Shown: positions 8,612 to 17,136 of the stretch, in pieces
Layout: every line of letters begins with the position of its first letter
How positions within the stretch are numbered: the stretch's first letter is position 1
Source: an uncultured Shimia sp.
Lineage (GTDB): Bacteria > Pseudomonadota > Alphaproteobacteria > Rhodobacterales > Rhodobacteraceae
Reading direction: 5' to 3'
Length of the DNA: 64,000 nt
Assembly (NCBI RefSeq): GCF_947498095.1
Contig: NZ_CANMJE010000001.1
Coordinates: 434,001 to 498,000, forward strand
The notes under the pieces: model-generated
What the model was told of the DNA's origin: nothing
The model's input: only the letters and a program-made list of their open reading frames with translations
Database searches by the model: none
Made by a program: the position numbers and the translations under genes

Positions 8612-9498
8612 CCTTCTGCCTCCCGCTGTTTTTGCTCGTTCCGTTGGAACAAGATGATCGGAATCACCAGGATCAGCAGCAGGATCACAGCCACGGCTGA
8701 AGCGACGGGCCAATCGCGGTTTGAGAAAAACTCTTCCCAAAGCACTTTACCTATCATCAGAGTTTTTGAGCCACCGAGCATGGAAGGGATCACCATCTCA
8801 CCGAGCGTCGGGATGAACACGAGGAATGACCCGGCGATAATCCCTTGTTTTGACAGCGGAACAGTGACCAGCCAAAAGGCGGAAAAACGCGAGCATCCGA
8901 GGTCTTCCGCAGCCTCCAAGAGGCTTTCGTCCATCTTTTCGAGAGCGGAATAGATCGGCAGAATCATAAACGGCAGGTAGGTGTAAACGATGCCGATATA
9001 GACGGCGGTATTGGTGTTCAGGATGATCAGTGGTTCAGAGATCAGACCCAACGACATCAGCAGCTGGTTTAGGTACCCTTCCTGGCTAAGAATACCCATC
9101 CACGAGTAAACGCGGATCAGGAATGAGGTCCAGAAGGGCAAGATGATTAGCATGAGCAGAGTTGCACGCCATTCTTGCGGGGCGCGGGCCATAGCATAGG
9201 CAATCGGGTAGCCGACCAAGAGCGTTAAAACAGTAGAGATGATGGCGATCTTGAGGCTGGAAAGATAGGCTTTCCAATATAGGTCGTCCTCGGTCAGCCA
9301 GACAAAATTCTCAAAATCTAACCCAGCCAGAAACTCCTTGAACCCTGCCCATCCGGCCGAGAAATCCAATGTCGGCGTATATGGAGGGATAGACAGCTCG
9401 GTGTCCGAGAGAGAAATCTTGAACACGATGATGAAGGGCACCAGGAACAGTGCCAGAAGCCAGACATAAGGTATGGCGATCAGAACTAAGCGGCGCAT
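8608..9498 (-). CDS. potH: Polyamine ABC transporter permease (PotH/PotB-like)
   Basis: This 296-residue permease has an N-terminal helix (LIAIPYVWLLALFLVPFIIV), a periplasmic loop and the EAA motif EAAEDLGCSRFSAFWLVTVP. Homologues pair with a PotI-type partner to form the membrane channel of putrescine importers. It begins 3 bp after the ATPase gene ends and overlaps the next permease by 4 bp, so subunit synthesis is probably coupled. The length of the loop between TM1 and TM2 fits PotH/PotB. Confidence 0.9.
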   Translation of the reverse strand: MRRLVLIAIPYVWLLALFLVPFIIVFKISLSDTELSIPPYTPTLDFSAGWAGFKEFLAGLDFENFVWLTEDDLYWKAYLSSLKIAIISTVLTLLVGYPIAYAMARAPQEWRATLLMLIILPFWTSFLIRVYSWMGILSQEGYLNQLLMSLGLISEPLIILNTNTAVYIGIVYTYLPFMILPIYSALEKMDESLLEAAEDLGCSRFSAFWLVTVPLSKQGIIAGSFLVFIPTLGEMVIPSMLGGSKTLMIGKVLWEEFFSNRDWPVASAVAVILLLILVIPIILFQRNEQKQREAEG

Positions 9499-9501
9499 GG
9501 C

Positions 9502-10626
9502 TTATCGCTCCAGTAAGACACCGGCAGTGTCTGTAAAGCTGAGCCAGACATCGTCTTCCCAGGTAAAGGTGCGGCGTGACAGGCGACGGTTGTTGGCGGT
9601 TTGCGCCTTGATGATCTGACCACCCGGCAGCTCTACGTGATAGGTGGAGATGTTGCCGAGATAGGCGATGTCCATGATTTTGCCTTTGAGGGCGTTGGCA
9701 GTTTCAGGCTTTTCGGCTGAAATAGAGACTTTTTCCGGCCGAATTGCAAAGTGAACGGTTTGGCCATTTGAAAACTCGGTTGCGGGTGTGCCGATGATTT
9801 CCGGCTGACCTTCTGCCCAGGCAATGTGTAGTTTGTCGCCATCCTTGGCTGCGGCTTTGCCTTCGATCAGGTTCACGTCTCCGATAAAGTCGGCAACATA
9901 GGTCGAATTTGGCGTTTCATAGATTGCGTCTGGCGTTGAGACCTGAATGATCTTGCCGTGATCCATGACGGCCACACGACTGGCAACAGTCATGGCCTCT
10001 TCCTGATCGTGGGTCACGATCACAAAAGTGGTGTCGGTCTTTTCCTGAATATCCATCAATTCAAACTGGGTTTCCTGCCGCAGTTTTTTGTCCAGTGCGC
10101 CAAGCGGTTCGTCCAGCAACAACAGTTTGGGGTGTTTGGCCAAGGAGCGCGCCAGTGCAACTCGCTGTCTCTGGCCACCAGAAATCTGGTGAGGTTTGCG
10201 GCGGGCAAATTGCTCAAGACGGGTCAACCGCAGCATCTCGTCGACACGGTCATTGATGTCGGGCTTGGACATGCCGTCACGCTTTAGACCAAAGGCGATG
10301 TTTTCCCAGATCGAAAGGTGCGGGAACAATGCGTAAGATTGGAACATCATGTTGACCGCGCGTTTGTTCGGCGGGATGGGCGCGATGTTCTGACCCTGCA
10401 AAAGGATCGTGCCTTCGGTCGGCGTTTCAAACCCTGCAAGCATGCGCATCAAAGTGGTCTTGCCACAGCCCGAAGGGCCGAGAAGCGCAAAGAATTCTTT
10501 TTCGTAGATGTCGATGGTTAGGTCATCAATGGCGGTAAATTCGCCAAAACGTTTGGTGACATTCTGAAAGTGAATCACCGGTTCAGCTTTGGGATCTTCC
10601 CATGGTGCAAATGCATCAAGCGCCAT
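9502..10626 (-). CDS. potG: Polyamine ABC transporter ATP-binding protein (PotG/PotA-like)
   Basis: The 374-residue ATPase contains Walker [11 protein letters not shown]-loop QSYALFPH, signature [17 protein letters not shown], Walker [13 protein letters not shown] and the H-loop [13 protein letters not shown]-terminal TOBE domain (from about residue 280, [31 protein letters not shown]) is typical of PotA/PotG. It energises polyamine uptake. The start ATG at 10626 lies 66 bp after the binding-protein gene stop, and a strong hairpin sits between them. That hairpin may lower expression of this gene relative to the binding protein. Confidence 0.93.
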   Translation of the reverse strand: MALDAFAPWEDPKAEPVIHFQNVTKRFGEFTAIDDLTIDIYEKEFFALLGPSGCGKTTLMRMLAGFETPTEGTILLQGQNIAPIPPNKRAVNMMFQSYALFPHLSIWENIAFGLKRDGMSKPDINDRVDEMLRLTRLEQFARRKPHQISGGQRQRVALARSLAKHPKLLLLDEPLGALDKKLRQETQFELMDIQEKTDTTFVIVTHDQEEAMTVASRVAVMDHGKIIQVSTPDAIYETPNSTYVADFIGDVNLIEGKAAAKDGDKLHIAWAEGQPEIIGTPATEFSNGQTVHFAIRPEKVSISAEKPETANALKGKIMDIAYLGNISTYHVELPGGQIIKAQTANNRRLSRRTFTWEDDVWLSFTDTAGVLLER

Positions 10627-10650
10627 GATGGCCTCCGTTCGATAAAAGAA

Positions 10651-10677
10651 AGGCCCGCGCAGTGCATGCGCGGGCCT
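10651..10677 (-). terminator. Hairpin between binding protein and ATPase genes
   Basis: A perfect 10-bp stem (AGGCCCGCGC / GCGCGGGCCT) encloses a 7-nt loop. On the transcribed minus strand it is followed by the T-rich TTTCTTTTATC. This is the usual form of a partial terminator or mRNA-stabilising stem after the periplasmic binding-protein gene of an ABC operon, giving excess binding protein over membrane parts. The structure is read directly; the attenuation role is inferred. Confidence 0.75.
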
Positions 10678-10692
10678 GAAGTGTTTCGGGAC

Positions 10693-11778
10693 TTAGGTGC
10701 CTGATTTGACCTTGGTCCACATACGAGTCACGACGCGCTGAATTTTTTGCGGGTAAGGCGACGTTGTGTAGAGGTTCTCAAGCGTGGCTTCATCAGGATA
10801 GATCGCAGTATCGCCGATTACGTCTTCAACCAGCAAAGGCTGCGATGCTTCGTTGCCATTTGCGTAGTAAACATAGTTCGAAGCGGCCGCCGCGTTTTTG
10901 GCATCCATGATGAAGTTCAGGAAGATATGCGCGCCTTCTGGGTTCGGTGCATCGACCGGAACAGCCATCTGGTCAAACCACATCAGTGCGCCTTCGCTTG
11001 GAGCGTTGTAAGCGATTTCAACACCGTTTTCCGCTTCCCAAGCACGATCGCGTGCCTGCAGAATGTCACCCGACCAACCAAAGGCAACACAGATGTCGCC
11101 GTTGGCCAGTGCGTTGATGTATTCCGATGAGTGGAATTTTTGGACGTGAGGGCGCACAGCAGTCAGAACTGCCTCAGCCTTGGCGATGACGTCTTTGTCA
11201 TGGCTGTCAGGGTTTTCACCCAGATACGCCAGGGCGGCAGGGATCATCTCGGCGGGCGCGTCCAAGAAGTGAACGCCGCAAGATGCCAGCTTTTCCATGT
11301 TGGCGGGGTTAAAGATCAGTTCCAAAGATCCGATAGGGGCGTCGTCACCCAGTACTTCTGCAACTTTCCCGGTGTTGACGCCAAGGCCAGTGGTGCCCCA
11401 CATATAGTTGATCGAATAGGCATTTTCTGGGTCGTATTGTTCGGTGCGCGCTTCGATCACGTCCCACATGTTGCCGTGGTTTGACAGCTGCGACAGGTCA
11501 AGTTTTTGGAATGCGCCTGCGGTGATCTGGCGTTGCAGGAATGTGCCCGAAGGAACCACAACGTCATAGCCAGAGCCGCCAGCCAGCATTTTGGTTTCCA
11601 AAACCTCGTTCGAATCAAACACGTCGTAGATCAGCTTGAGGCCAGTTTCTTCTTCGAATTGGGTCAGCAGATCTTCGTCGATGTAATCCGACCAATTGTA
11701 GACGCGAACTTCGTCCGCCTGAGCAGCCATCGCGCTGACGGCAGCCGTCATGGTCAGTGTGAGCAGTGTACGTTTCAT
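10693..11778 (-). CDS. potF: Polyamine-binding periplasmic protein (PotF/PotD-like)
   Basis: The ATG at 11778 gives MKRTLLTLTMTAAVSAMAAQ followed by ADEVRVYNWSDYI, that is a Sec signal peptide and the PotD/PotF N-terminus. The 361-residue protein has the family features VFDSNEVLETKMLAGGSGYD, NYMWGTTGLGVN, and an acidic/aromatic binding-cleft pattern (WSD, FGWSGD). Such proteins bind putrescine or spermidine in the periplasm and deliver it to the permeases. It is the first gene of the importer operon. A ribosome site (GGGAGAAAAA) precedes the start, and the region upstream is shared with the divergent GntR gene. Confidence 0.92.
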   Translation of the reverse strand: MKRTLLTLTMTAAVSAMAAQADEVRVYNWSDYIDEDLLTQFEEETGLKLIYDVFDSNEVLETKMLAGGSGYDVVVPSGTFLQRQITAGAFQKLDLSQLSNHGNMWDVIEARTEQYDPENAYSINYMWGTTGLGVNTGKVAEVLGDDAPIGSLELIFNPANMEKLASCGVHFLDAPAEMIPAALAYLGENPDSHDKDVIAKAEAVLTAVRPHVQKFHSSEYINALANGDICVAFGWSGDILQARDRAWEAENGVEIAYNAPSEGALMWFDQMAVPVDAPNPEGAHIFLNFIMDAKNAAAASNYVYYANGNEASQPLLVEDVIGDTAIYPDEATLENLYTTSPYPQKIQRVVTRMWTKVKSGT

Positions 11779-11835
11779 TTTTTTCTCCCGTTGGATGTCG
11801 AGCCCAGTCGGACCCGGCAAAAAAACTGTGCGATT

Positions 11836-11845
11836 AATTTGATCA
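11836..11845. promoter_or_regulatory. Candidate GntR operator in the divergent promoter region
   Basis: AATTTGATCA lies at the centre of a dyad (AATTTGATCAAGTT; core TTGATCAA) between the divergent importer and regulator genes. The same 10-mer recurs exactly at 12651-12660, in front of the aminotransferase gene. A second small dyad, TTGCC-GATAT-GGCAA, lies at 11850-11864. Short AT-rich palindromes are the normal targets of FadR-subfamily GntR regulators. Recurrence in both promoter regions of the unit is seen directly; binding by this regulator is inferred. Confidence 0.5.
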
Positions 11846-11930
11846 AGTTTTGCCGATATGGCAACATAACTTTGCAACGAGCAAGCGATTTCATGTTAAG
11901 TCATCGCATCACAGGGTGGAAAATGCACAA

Positions 11931-12638
11931 ATGACAGGCACTAACACAAAAACGCCCAAGCCGGGCTATGCTGATGAAAACACTCAGCGTATTCCCATCC
12001 ACCAGCAAGTTTATCTTCAGCTGCGTGATTTGATTTTGTTTGGAGAGCTGGCGCCCGGACAGGCGGTCACAATTCAGGGTCTGATTGCCAGTCTGGAGGC
12101 GGGAATGACGCCGGTGCGTGAAGCGATTCGCCGTTTGACGTCAGAAGGAGCCCTTGAATTTCAAGGGAATCGCCGGGTGATTGTACCGACCCCGGATGTC
12201 GCCAGTATCGAAGAGATGATCTATGCGCGTCAGGCACTTGAGCCGGAACTGGCACTGCGTGCAGCAAGGCGCGCAACAAAAGAAGACCTCAATGCCTTGA
12301 AGACCATTGACGATCGGCTCGACCAGGCCATCTCGCGCGGGGATGTCGGCCTGTATCTACGTGAAAACTATGCCTTTCATGCCAAGATGTACGAGATGTC
12401 GGGCGCTCCCATTCTAACTGACATCGCCAACGGGCTATGGCTTAGGTACGGTCCGTCCCTGCGAGTAGTCTGTGGGCGAATGGGCACCGAGAATTTGGTC
12501 GATCACCACAAAGAAGCGCTGGAGGCACTGGCAGCTGGGGATCCTGAGCGGGTAGCTACAGCCATTCAGGAGGATGTGGTTCAGGGTATGGTTCAGATGC
12601 GTCAGGCAATGAATTCCAACCAAATTGACTCGGCCTGA
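11931..12638 (+). CDS. GntR-family transcriptional regulator (FadR/FCD subfamily)
   Basis: The 235-residue protein starts at ATG 11931 (MTGTNTKTPKPGYADENTQR). It has an N-terminal winged helix-turn-helix (about residues 24-85; IHQQVYLQLRDLILFGELAP, GMTPVREAIRRLTSEGALE). A C-terminal all-helical FCD effector domain follows (ALEPELALRAARRATKEDL, NYAFHAKMYEMSGAP, DHHKEALEALAAGD). FCD regulators bind a small acid or amine ligand, often with a metal held by Asp/His residues. Divergence from the importer and 84-bp proximity to the aminotransferase indicate control of polyamine use. It probably acts as a repressor relieved by a pathway metabolite, but the ligand is not determined by sequence. Confidence 0.87.
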   Translation: MTGTNTKTPKPGYADENTQRIPIHQQVYLQLRDLILFGELAPGQAVTIQGLIASLEAGMTPVREAIRRLTSEGALEFQGNRRVIVPTPDVASIEEMIYARQALEPELALRAARRATKEDLNALKTIDDRLDQAISRGDVGLYLRENYAFHAKMYEMSGAPILTDIANGLWLRYGPSLRVVCGRMGTENLVDHHKEALEALAAGDPERVATAIQEDVVQGMVQMRQAMNSNQIDSA

Positions 12639-12650
12639 TTGACACCTGAA

Positions 12651-12660
12651 AATTTGATCA
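12651..12660. promoter_or_regulatory. Second copy of candidate GntR operator
   Basis: An exact repeat of AATTTGATCA, here as AAATTTGATCATATT, sits in the 84-bp gap between the GntR gene and the aminotransferase, 63 bp before the aminotransferase start. Its core TGATCA has matching flanks AAT/ATT. The second copy suggests the aminotransferase can be controlled separately from the regulator gene. Confidence 0.45.
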
Positions 12661-12722
12661 TATTCTGAGGGCAACCCGAGTCCCATGACCATCGTGGGGC
12701 CGAAACGATCGCGAGGACCGCC

Positions 12723-14111
12723 ATGAACATGATTACAAACCATATGCCCACAGCTGAGCTGCAGGCCCTGGATGCGGCACATCATATCCATCCTTTCTCA
12801 ACGCAGGATGACCTCGCGGCCAAGGGCGCTCGGGTCATCACACGGGCCTCTGGTGTTACGCTAACTGATTCGGAAGGGACCGAAATTCTGGACGCGATGG
12901 CAGGTCTTTGGTGCGTGAATATCGGCTATGGCCGTGAAGAACTGGCCGAGGTTGCAGCGCGCCAAATGCGGGAACTGCCGTATTACAACACCTTCTTTCA
13001 GACCACTCATGTGCCCGTGATTGCACTATCCGCAAAACTGGCCGAACTGGCACCGGGTGATTTGAACCACGTGTTCTATGCGGGTTCAGGGTCTGAAGCC
13101 AACGACACCAACATGCGTATGGTACGCACTTATTGGGCGCAAAAAGGCAAACCTGAGAAAAAGATCATCATCAGCCGCAAGAACGCTTATCACGGCTCGA
13201 CAATGGCAGGTGCGAGCCTCGGCGGCATGACCCCGATGCATGAGCAAGGCGGTCTGCCCATCCCGGATGTGCACCACATCGATCAACCGCATTGGTACGA
13301 AGAAGGCTGCGACATGAGCCGCGAAGAATTTGGTCTTCAGCGGGCTCAAGAGCTGGAAAAAGCAATTCTGGAACTCGGCGAAGACAGGGTCGCGGCCTTT
13401 ATTGGTGAGCCGATCCAAGGTGCAGGTGGCGTGGTTATTCCGCCCGAGACCTATTGGCCCGAGATCCAGCGGATTTGCGATAAGTATGAAATCTTGCTGA
13501 TCGCGGATGAGGTGATCTGTGGCTTTGGGCGAACTGGCAATTGGTTCGGGTCGCAAACCATGGGCATCAAGCCGCATATAATGACAATCGCCAAAGGTCT
13601 CAGTTCTGGCTATGCGCCAATTGGCGGTTCAATCGTGTGTGACGAAGTTGCCGAAGTCATCGCGGCATGCGAATTTAACCACGGCTATACCTATTCCGGT
13701 CACCCCGTGGCCGCTGCGGTCGCGCTTGAGAACCTGCGCATTCTTGAAGAAGAAGGAATCGTGGACCGGGTGCGAAATGAAACAGCCCCCTATCTCAAGG
13801 AGAAATGGGAGTCGCTTGCCGATCACCCGCTGGTTGGTGAGGCGCGCGTTAAAGGCATGATGGGGACTATTGCACTGACACCGAATAAAGAAACGCGTGC
13901 GCAGTTTGCTGGTGATGCTGGAACAATCGGCTACATCTGCCGAGAGTTCTGTTTTGCAAACAATCTGGTTATGCGCCACGTCGGCGATCGCATGATTATC
14001 TCGCCGCCCTTGGTCATCACGAAAGAAGAGATCGACACATTGGTGACGCGGGCGCGACTTGCGTTGGATCTGACTCTTGAGAAAGTCAAAGCTGACGGCC
14101 TCTACAAGTAA
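12723..14111 (+). CDS. spuC: Class III PLP aminotransferase (putrescine/polyamine-pyruvate transaminase, SpuC-like)
   Basis: The 462-residue enzyme shows the class III fold: GLWCVNIGYGREELAEVAA, the cofactor phosphate block GSGSEANDTN, AYHGSTMAGASLGGM, the Asp motif IADEVICGFGRTG, and PLP lysine Lys291 in TIAKGLSSGYAPIGG. It belongs to the SpuC/omega-transaminase group, which uses putrescine or related diamines with pyruvate as acceptor. Beta-alanine-pyruvate transaminases are close relatives and remain possible. The position between the GntR regulator and a strong terminator, divergent from the polyamine importer, favours a polyamine substrate. Confidence 0.87.
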   Translation: MNMITNHMPTAELQALDAAHHIHPFSTQDDLAAKGARVITRASGVTLTDSEGTEILDAMAGLWCVNIGYGREELAEVAARQMRELPYYNTFFQTTHVPVIALSAKLAELAPGDLNHVFYAGSGSEANDTNMRMVRTYWAQKGKPEKKIIISRKNAYHGSTMAGASLGGMTPMHEQGGLPIPDVHHIDQPHWYEEGCDMSREEFGLQRAQELEKAILELGEDRVAAFIGEPIQGAGGVVIPPETYWPEIQRICDKYEILLIADEVICGFGRTGNWFGSQTMGIKPHIMTIAKGLSSGYAPIGGSIVCDEVAEVIAACEFNHGYTYSGHPVAAAVALENLRILEEEGIVDRVRNETAPYLKEKWESLADHPLVGEARVKGMMGTIALTPNKETRAQFAGDAGTIGYICREFCFANNLVMRHVGDRMIISPPLVITKEEIDTLVTRARLALDLTLEKVKADGLYK

Positions 14112-14131
14112 ATCAATCACACATCAAAAAG

Positions 14132-14157
14132 AGGGGCGCTTTTTGCGCCCCTTTTTT
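14132..14157. terminator. Bidirectional intrinsic terminator
   Basis: A GGGGCGC/GCGCCCC stem with a TTTTT loop is followed by TTTTTT on the plus strand and by TCTTTTTG on the minus strand. It ends the aminotransferase transcript, and on the other strand it overlaps the last bases of the convergent lytic transglycosylase gene. Confidence 0.9.
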
Positions 14158-15541
14158 AGTTCGTGTCGCTTACCTGACCATTGCCACCGCCGCGCTTGTC
14201 ATTTCGAAGCGTTTTCAGCAACGTCGGTGAGGCATATCCATCCGGCATAAGGCCCTTGGCCTGCTGGAATTCTCGCACAGCATTGATAGTCAAAGGCCCG
14301 ATCTTCCCGTCGATCTTCACCGTGTCAAACCCGGCGCCGGTGAGTCTGCGTTGCAGTTCAACGCGCTCTTTCAGGGAGAGCGCGCGGTCCTGACGTGGCC
14401 ACTTGCCTTGAATTGCTGGAGCACCCTCAATCCGATCAGCCAGGTGCCCGACGCCAATCACATAGGCATCGGCTGTGTTATAGGTCTCAATCGCATCGAA
14501 GTTGCGGAAAATCATGAACGCTGCACCGGTGCCACCGGCAGGCAACAAAATGGAGCCTTTGCCATGGCTGTTCGGCACCGCGCGCCCAGTCATATCCTTG
14601 ATACCCAGCGCCGCCCAATCCGAAGGCCGCTTCAGTATTTCTCGGTTGGCGAGCAGATAGTTGAACCCCTGCGGCAATCGCACCTCAACGCCCCAGGGTT
14701 TGCCTTTTTGCCATCCGGATTTTGCGAGGTATGCAGCTGTCGAGGCCAATGCGTCCGAAGGATCCTCGGACCAGATGTTGCGTTTGCCATCCCCGGTGAA
14801 GTCGACGGCAAATTTCAGATAAGATGTTGGGATAAATTGCGTATGCCCCATCGCACCGGCCCAACTGCCCGTCATGTCTCGCGCACTGGTATCGCCGTTT
14901 TGTAAGATCTTCAGAGCAGCCACCAACTCAGCTTCGAAAAACTCACCACGCCGTCCATCATAAGCCAGCGTCGCGAGTGCTTCGATTGTCGGAGTGCTGC
15001 CGCGATATGTACCATAAGCGCTTTCAAGTCCCCAAATCGCAACAACCACCTCTTTGTCGACACCATAGCTGCGCTCGATTGCCTCGAGCTTTTTGCGGTG
15101 CTTTTGCAGGGCGGACTTGCCGTTGCGTATGCGCGCGTCAGACGCCGCGCTGTCCAAATAATCCCAGATCGTTTTGGTGAATTCAGACTGGTTCCGGTCT
15201 TTCTGAATGACGTCTGCGTTGTATTTCACGCCTTTGAGGGCGCGATCAAAAACGGCAGGTTGAATGCCAGCGCTCAGCGCGCGGCTCCGAAAACCTGTGA
15301 TCCAACGCTGGAACCCGAGGTTGCCCGCTGTCGTTTGCGTTGGGGACGGAACGGTTTTTACGTCATTGGTCGGTCGCAAAACAGGCCGCACAACTCCAGT
15401 TCCAGCAGCACTGGCCACCTGAACAACGGGTTTCGTGTCGGGGCGTGCAACCGGGCGCAAGGACGATTCTGGCGCATTCGCCAGAGCCGTTTGTCCACCA
15501 AAGACAACGCAAAACAAAATCGTCAGGGCTCGCCACCGCAT
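14156..15541 (-). CDS. Lytic murein transglycosylase (MltB family, SLT_2) with peptidoglycan-binding domain
   Basis: The 461-residue protein has a signal peptide (MRWRALTILFCVVFGGQTAL ANA), a Pro/Val-rich linker and an SLT_2 domain (about residues 75-370). The catalytic Glu is in VVAIWGLESAYGTYRGSTPT, and MGHTQFIPTSY, FTGDGKRNIW and DALASTAAYL follow. A C-terminal PG_binding_1 domain is present (RRLTGAGFDTVKIDGKIGPL, VREFQQAKGLMPDGYAS). It cleaves the MurNAc-GlcNAc bond to form 1,6-anhydroMurNAc during wall turnover. No lipobox Cys is present, so it is probably a soluble periplasmic form, unlike enterobacterial MltB. Confidence 0.92.
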   Translation of the reverse strand: MRWRALTILFCVVFGGQTALANAPESSLRPVARPDTKPVVQVASAAGTGVVRPVLRPTNDVKTVPSPTQTTAGNLGFQRWITGFRSRALSAGIQPAVFDRALKGVKYNADVIQKDRNQSEFTKTIWDYLDSAASDARIRNGKSALQKHRKKLEAIERSYGVDKEVVVAIWGLESAYGTYRGSTPTIEALATLAYDGRRGEFFEAELVAALKILQNGDTSARDMTGSWAGAMGHTQFIPTSYLKFAVDFTGDGKRNIWSEDPSDALASTAAYLAKSGWQKGKPWGVEVRLPQGFNYLLANREILKRPSDWAALGIKDMTGRAVPNSHGKGSILLPAGGTGAAFMIFRNFDAIETYNTADAYVIGVGHLADRIEGAPAIQGKWPRQDRALSLKERVELQRRLTGAGFDTVKIDGKIGPLTINAVREFQQAKGLMPDGYASPTLLKTLRNDKRGGGNGQVSDTN

Positions 15542-15629
15542 CGCTCAACCTCATTTTTCTTATTGGATAAAAGGGTAGCGTGAATTCGGTCGATTCAAAA
15601 GTGGTCGTGAACCCTGAGGCAAAAATCGG

Positions 15630-16322
15630 CTAGGCTTTGCTTTCGGTGCGCAGCCTTTCGCTGAATTCCCGCAACATTGGGATGCGTCTTGGTCGAAACG
15701 ACTCGCGGGTTGGTTCAAGGTTCTTCATGCGATCCAGTCGAAAAACGCGATAATCACGGCGCAAATGACACCACGCCATCAAGCAATGGCTGGCCTGCAT
15801 GAAGACAATCGACAGAGGGTCGACACTGCGTTGGCTCGCAGCCCCCGTTACATCCTCATAGTCAAAACGTACGGTTTCTTCGCGCCATGCAAATTCCCTT
15901 AAAGCCTTGGCGTCAATGCCGGGTGTGGGCGGGCGATGATAACGATGTGCCGTCAGCACGGCATGTTCAAGACGGTGGGCCTGTTTTGCGGGTAGGCGGG
16001 CACGCAGTTTCGTCAACGCTGCATGTGCGGAGTCCGCCAAAGACGGATCTCCAACGGCCATCACTTCGCGCAAGCCCAAAACCAAGGCTTCGATTTCTTC
16101 TTCGCCAAACCCAAGTGGCGGCAGGGTCGCGTCTTCGATCAGGGTAAATCCAAAACCCGCCGCACCGTCGATCACGGCACCAAGGCTGCGCAACGTGTCC
16201 ACATCGCGATAGATGGTGCGAACGGACACACCCATCTCATCCGCCAATTGGTCGGCAGTTGCTGGGGGAGGCAGGCTGCGCAATGCCTGCATCAATTGAA
16301 ATAGTCTTGCGGTTCTGGACAT
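15630..16322 (-). CDS. HTH_11/WYL-domain transcriptional regulator (YafY-like)
   Basis: The ATG at 16322 (MSRTARLFQLMQALRSLPPP) gives 230 residues. An N-terminal DeoR-type helix-turn-helix (ADQLADEMGVSVRTIYRDVD TLRSLGAVI) is followed by a WYL-type ligand domain (DPLSIVFMQASHCLMAWCHL, YRVFRLDRM). In this family the domain usually senses small molecules or nucleic acids. It is divergent from a glutathione S-transferase-like gene with a 91-bp spacer, the common arrangement of YafY regulators controlling one neighbouring detoxification gene. Control of that gene is inferred from position. Confidence 0.87.
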   Translation of the reverse strand: MSRTARLFQLMQALRSLPPPATADQLADEMGVSVRTIYRDVDTLRSLGAVIDGAAGFGFTLIEDATLPPLGFGEEEIEALVLGLREVMAVGDPSLADSAHAALTKLRARLPAKQAHRLEHAVLTAHRYHRPPTPGIDAKALREFAWREETVRFDYEDVTGAASQRSVDPLSIVFMQASHCLMAWCHLRRDYRVFRLDRMKNLEPTRESFRPRRIPMLREFSERLRTESKA

Positions 16323-16413
16323 GATCTCAGCATAGTCGCACCTCCTGACAGAAATTGGCAAGATCAATGCGTATCACTGTCCCCTCAACGCAAACGCCGC
16401 AGAGGAGGTGACA

Positions 16414-17136
16414 ATGCTAACACTACTGACATTCCCTGGAGGTTTCGATCTTCCCAGCCACAGCCCATTCTGCACCAAGGCCATGGGGCTTTTGCGTTTG
16501 TCAGGGCAAGATTGGGCGCCGAAAACAGTCACTAATCCATCAAAAATGCCACTTTCTCGACTTCCGGTTTTAAAAACCCGAGATCGGTTGATACCCGACA
16601 GCTACATGATCCAAGCATGGCTCGAAGCGCAAGGAGCAGAGTTCTACGCCGGATTGGATGCCAAGGCCAAAACTCAGGCCCATGCATTGATCCGAATGAC
16701 CGAGGAAAACCTGAGACTTGGATTGGTTCACGAGCGCTGGCTGAATGAAAAATGTTGGCCAATTGTTCGAGATGTTTTCTTTGCGGATGTACCTGCGGTG
16801 CTGCGAAAACCAATCGCAAACTCGGTGCGCAAAAAGGCCCGCGCCGGACTCATCGCGCACGGGATTGCCCAATTCACCGAAACGGACCGCAGGGTGCGCC
16901 TCCAATACGATCTGGACGCCATAGCTGGCCAGCTCGAAGGTAAGCCCTTCTTATTCGGCGACCTGCCCACCGCCGCGGATGCTGCGATTGTCCCGGTTCT
17001 GGATGGCCTTCGACAGTTGCCGGTGGACACTGGCGTGCGGCGTATGGTGCGCGCGATGCCCGAACTGATGGGGTATATTCAGCGTGGGCGTACCGTCCTC
17101 TATCCCGTCAAAGAAGACATGGCGATGGCCGCGTGA
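16414..17136 (+). CDS. Glutathione S-transferase-like protein
   Basis: The ATG at 16414 follows a strong GAGGAGG site with normal spacing. An in-frame GTG at 16408 overlaps that site and is less likely. The 240-residue product has an N-terminal thioredoxin-like domain (LTFPGGFDLPSHSPFCTKAM, with the cis-Pro region MPLSRLPVLKTRDRLIPDS). The C-terminal helical domain includes GKPFLFGDLPTAADAAIVPV LDGL. It resembles the GST/metaxin-like group rather than a well-characterised class; the N-terminal SPFCTK could supply a catalytic Ser or Cys. The WYL regulator is divergent. The stop codon directly abuts the convergent rnr stop. Confidence 0.82.
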   Translation: MLTLLTFPGGFDLPSHSPFCTKAMGLLRLSGQDWAPKTVTNPSKMPLSRLPVLKTRDRLIPDSYMIQAWLEAQGAEFYAGLDAKAKTQAHALIRMTEENLRLGLVHERWLNEKCWPIVRDVFFADVPAVLRKPIANSVRKKARAGLIAHGIAQFTETDRRVRLQYDLDAIAGQLEGKPFLFGDLPTAADAAIVPVLDGLRQLPVDTGVRRMVRAMPELMGYIQRGRTVLYPVKEDMAMAA

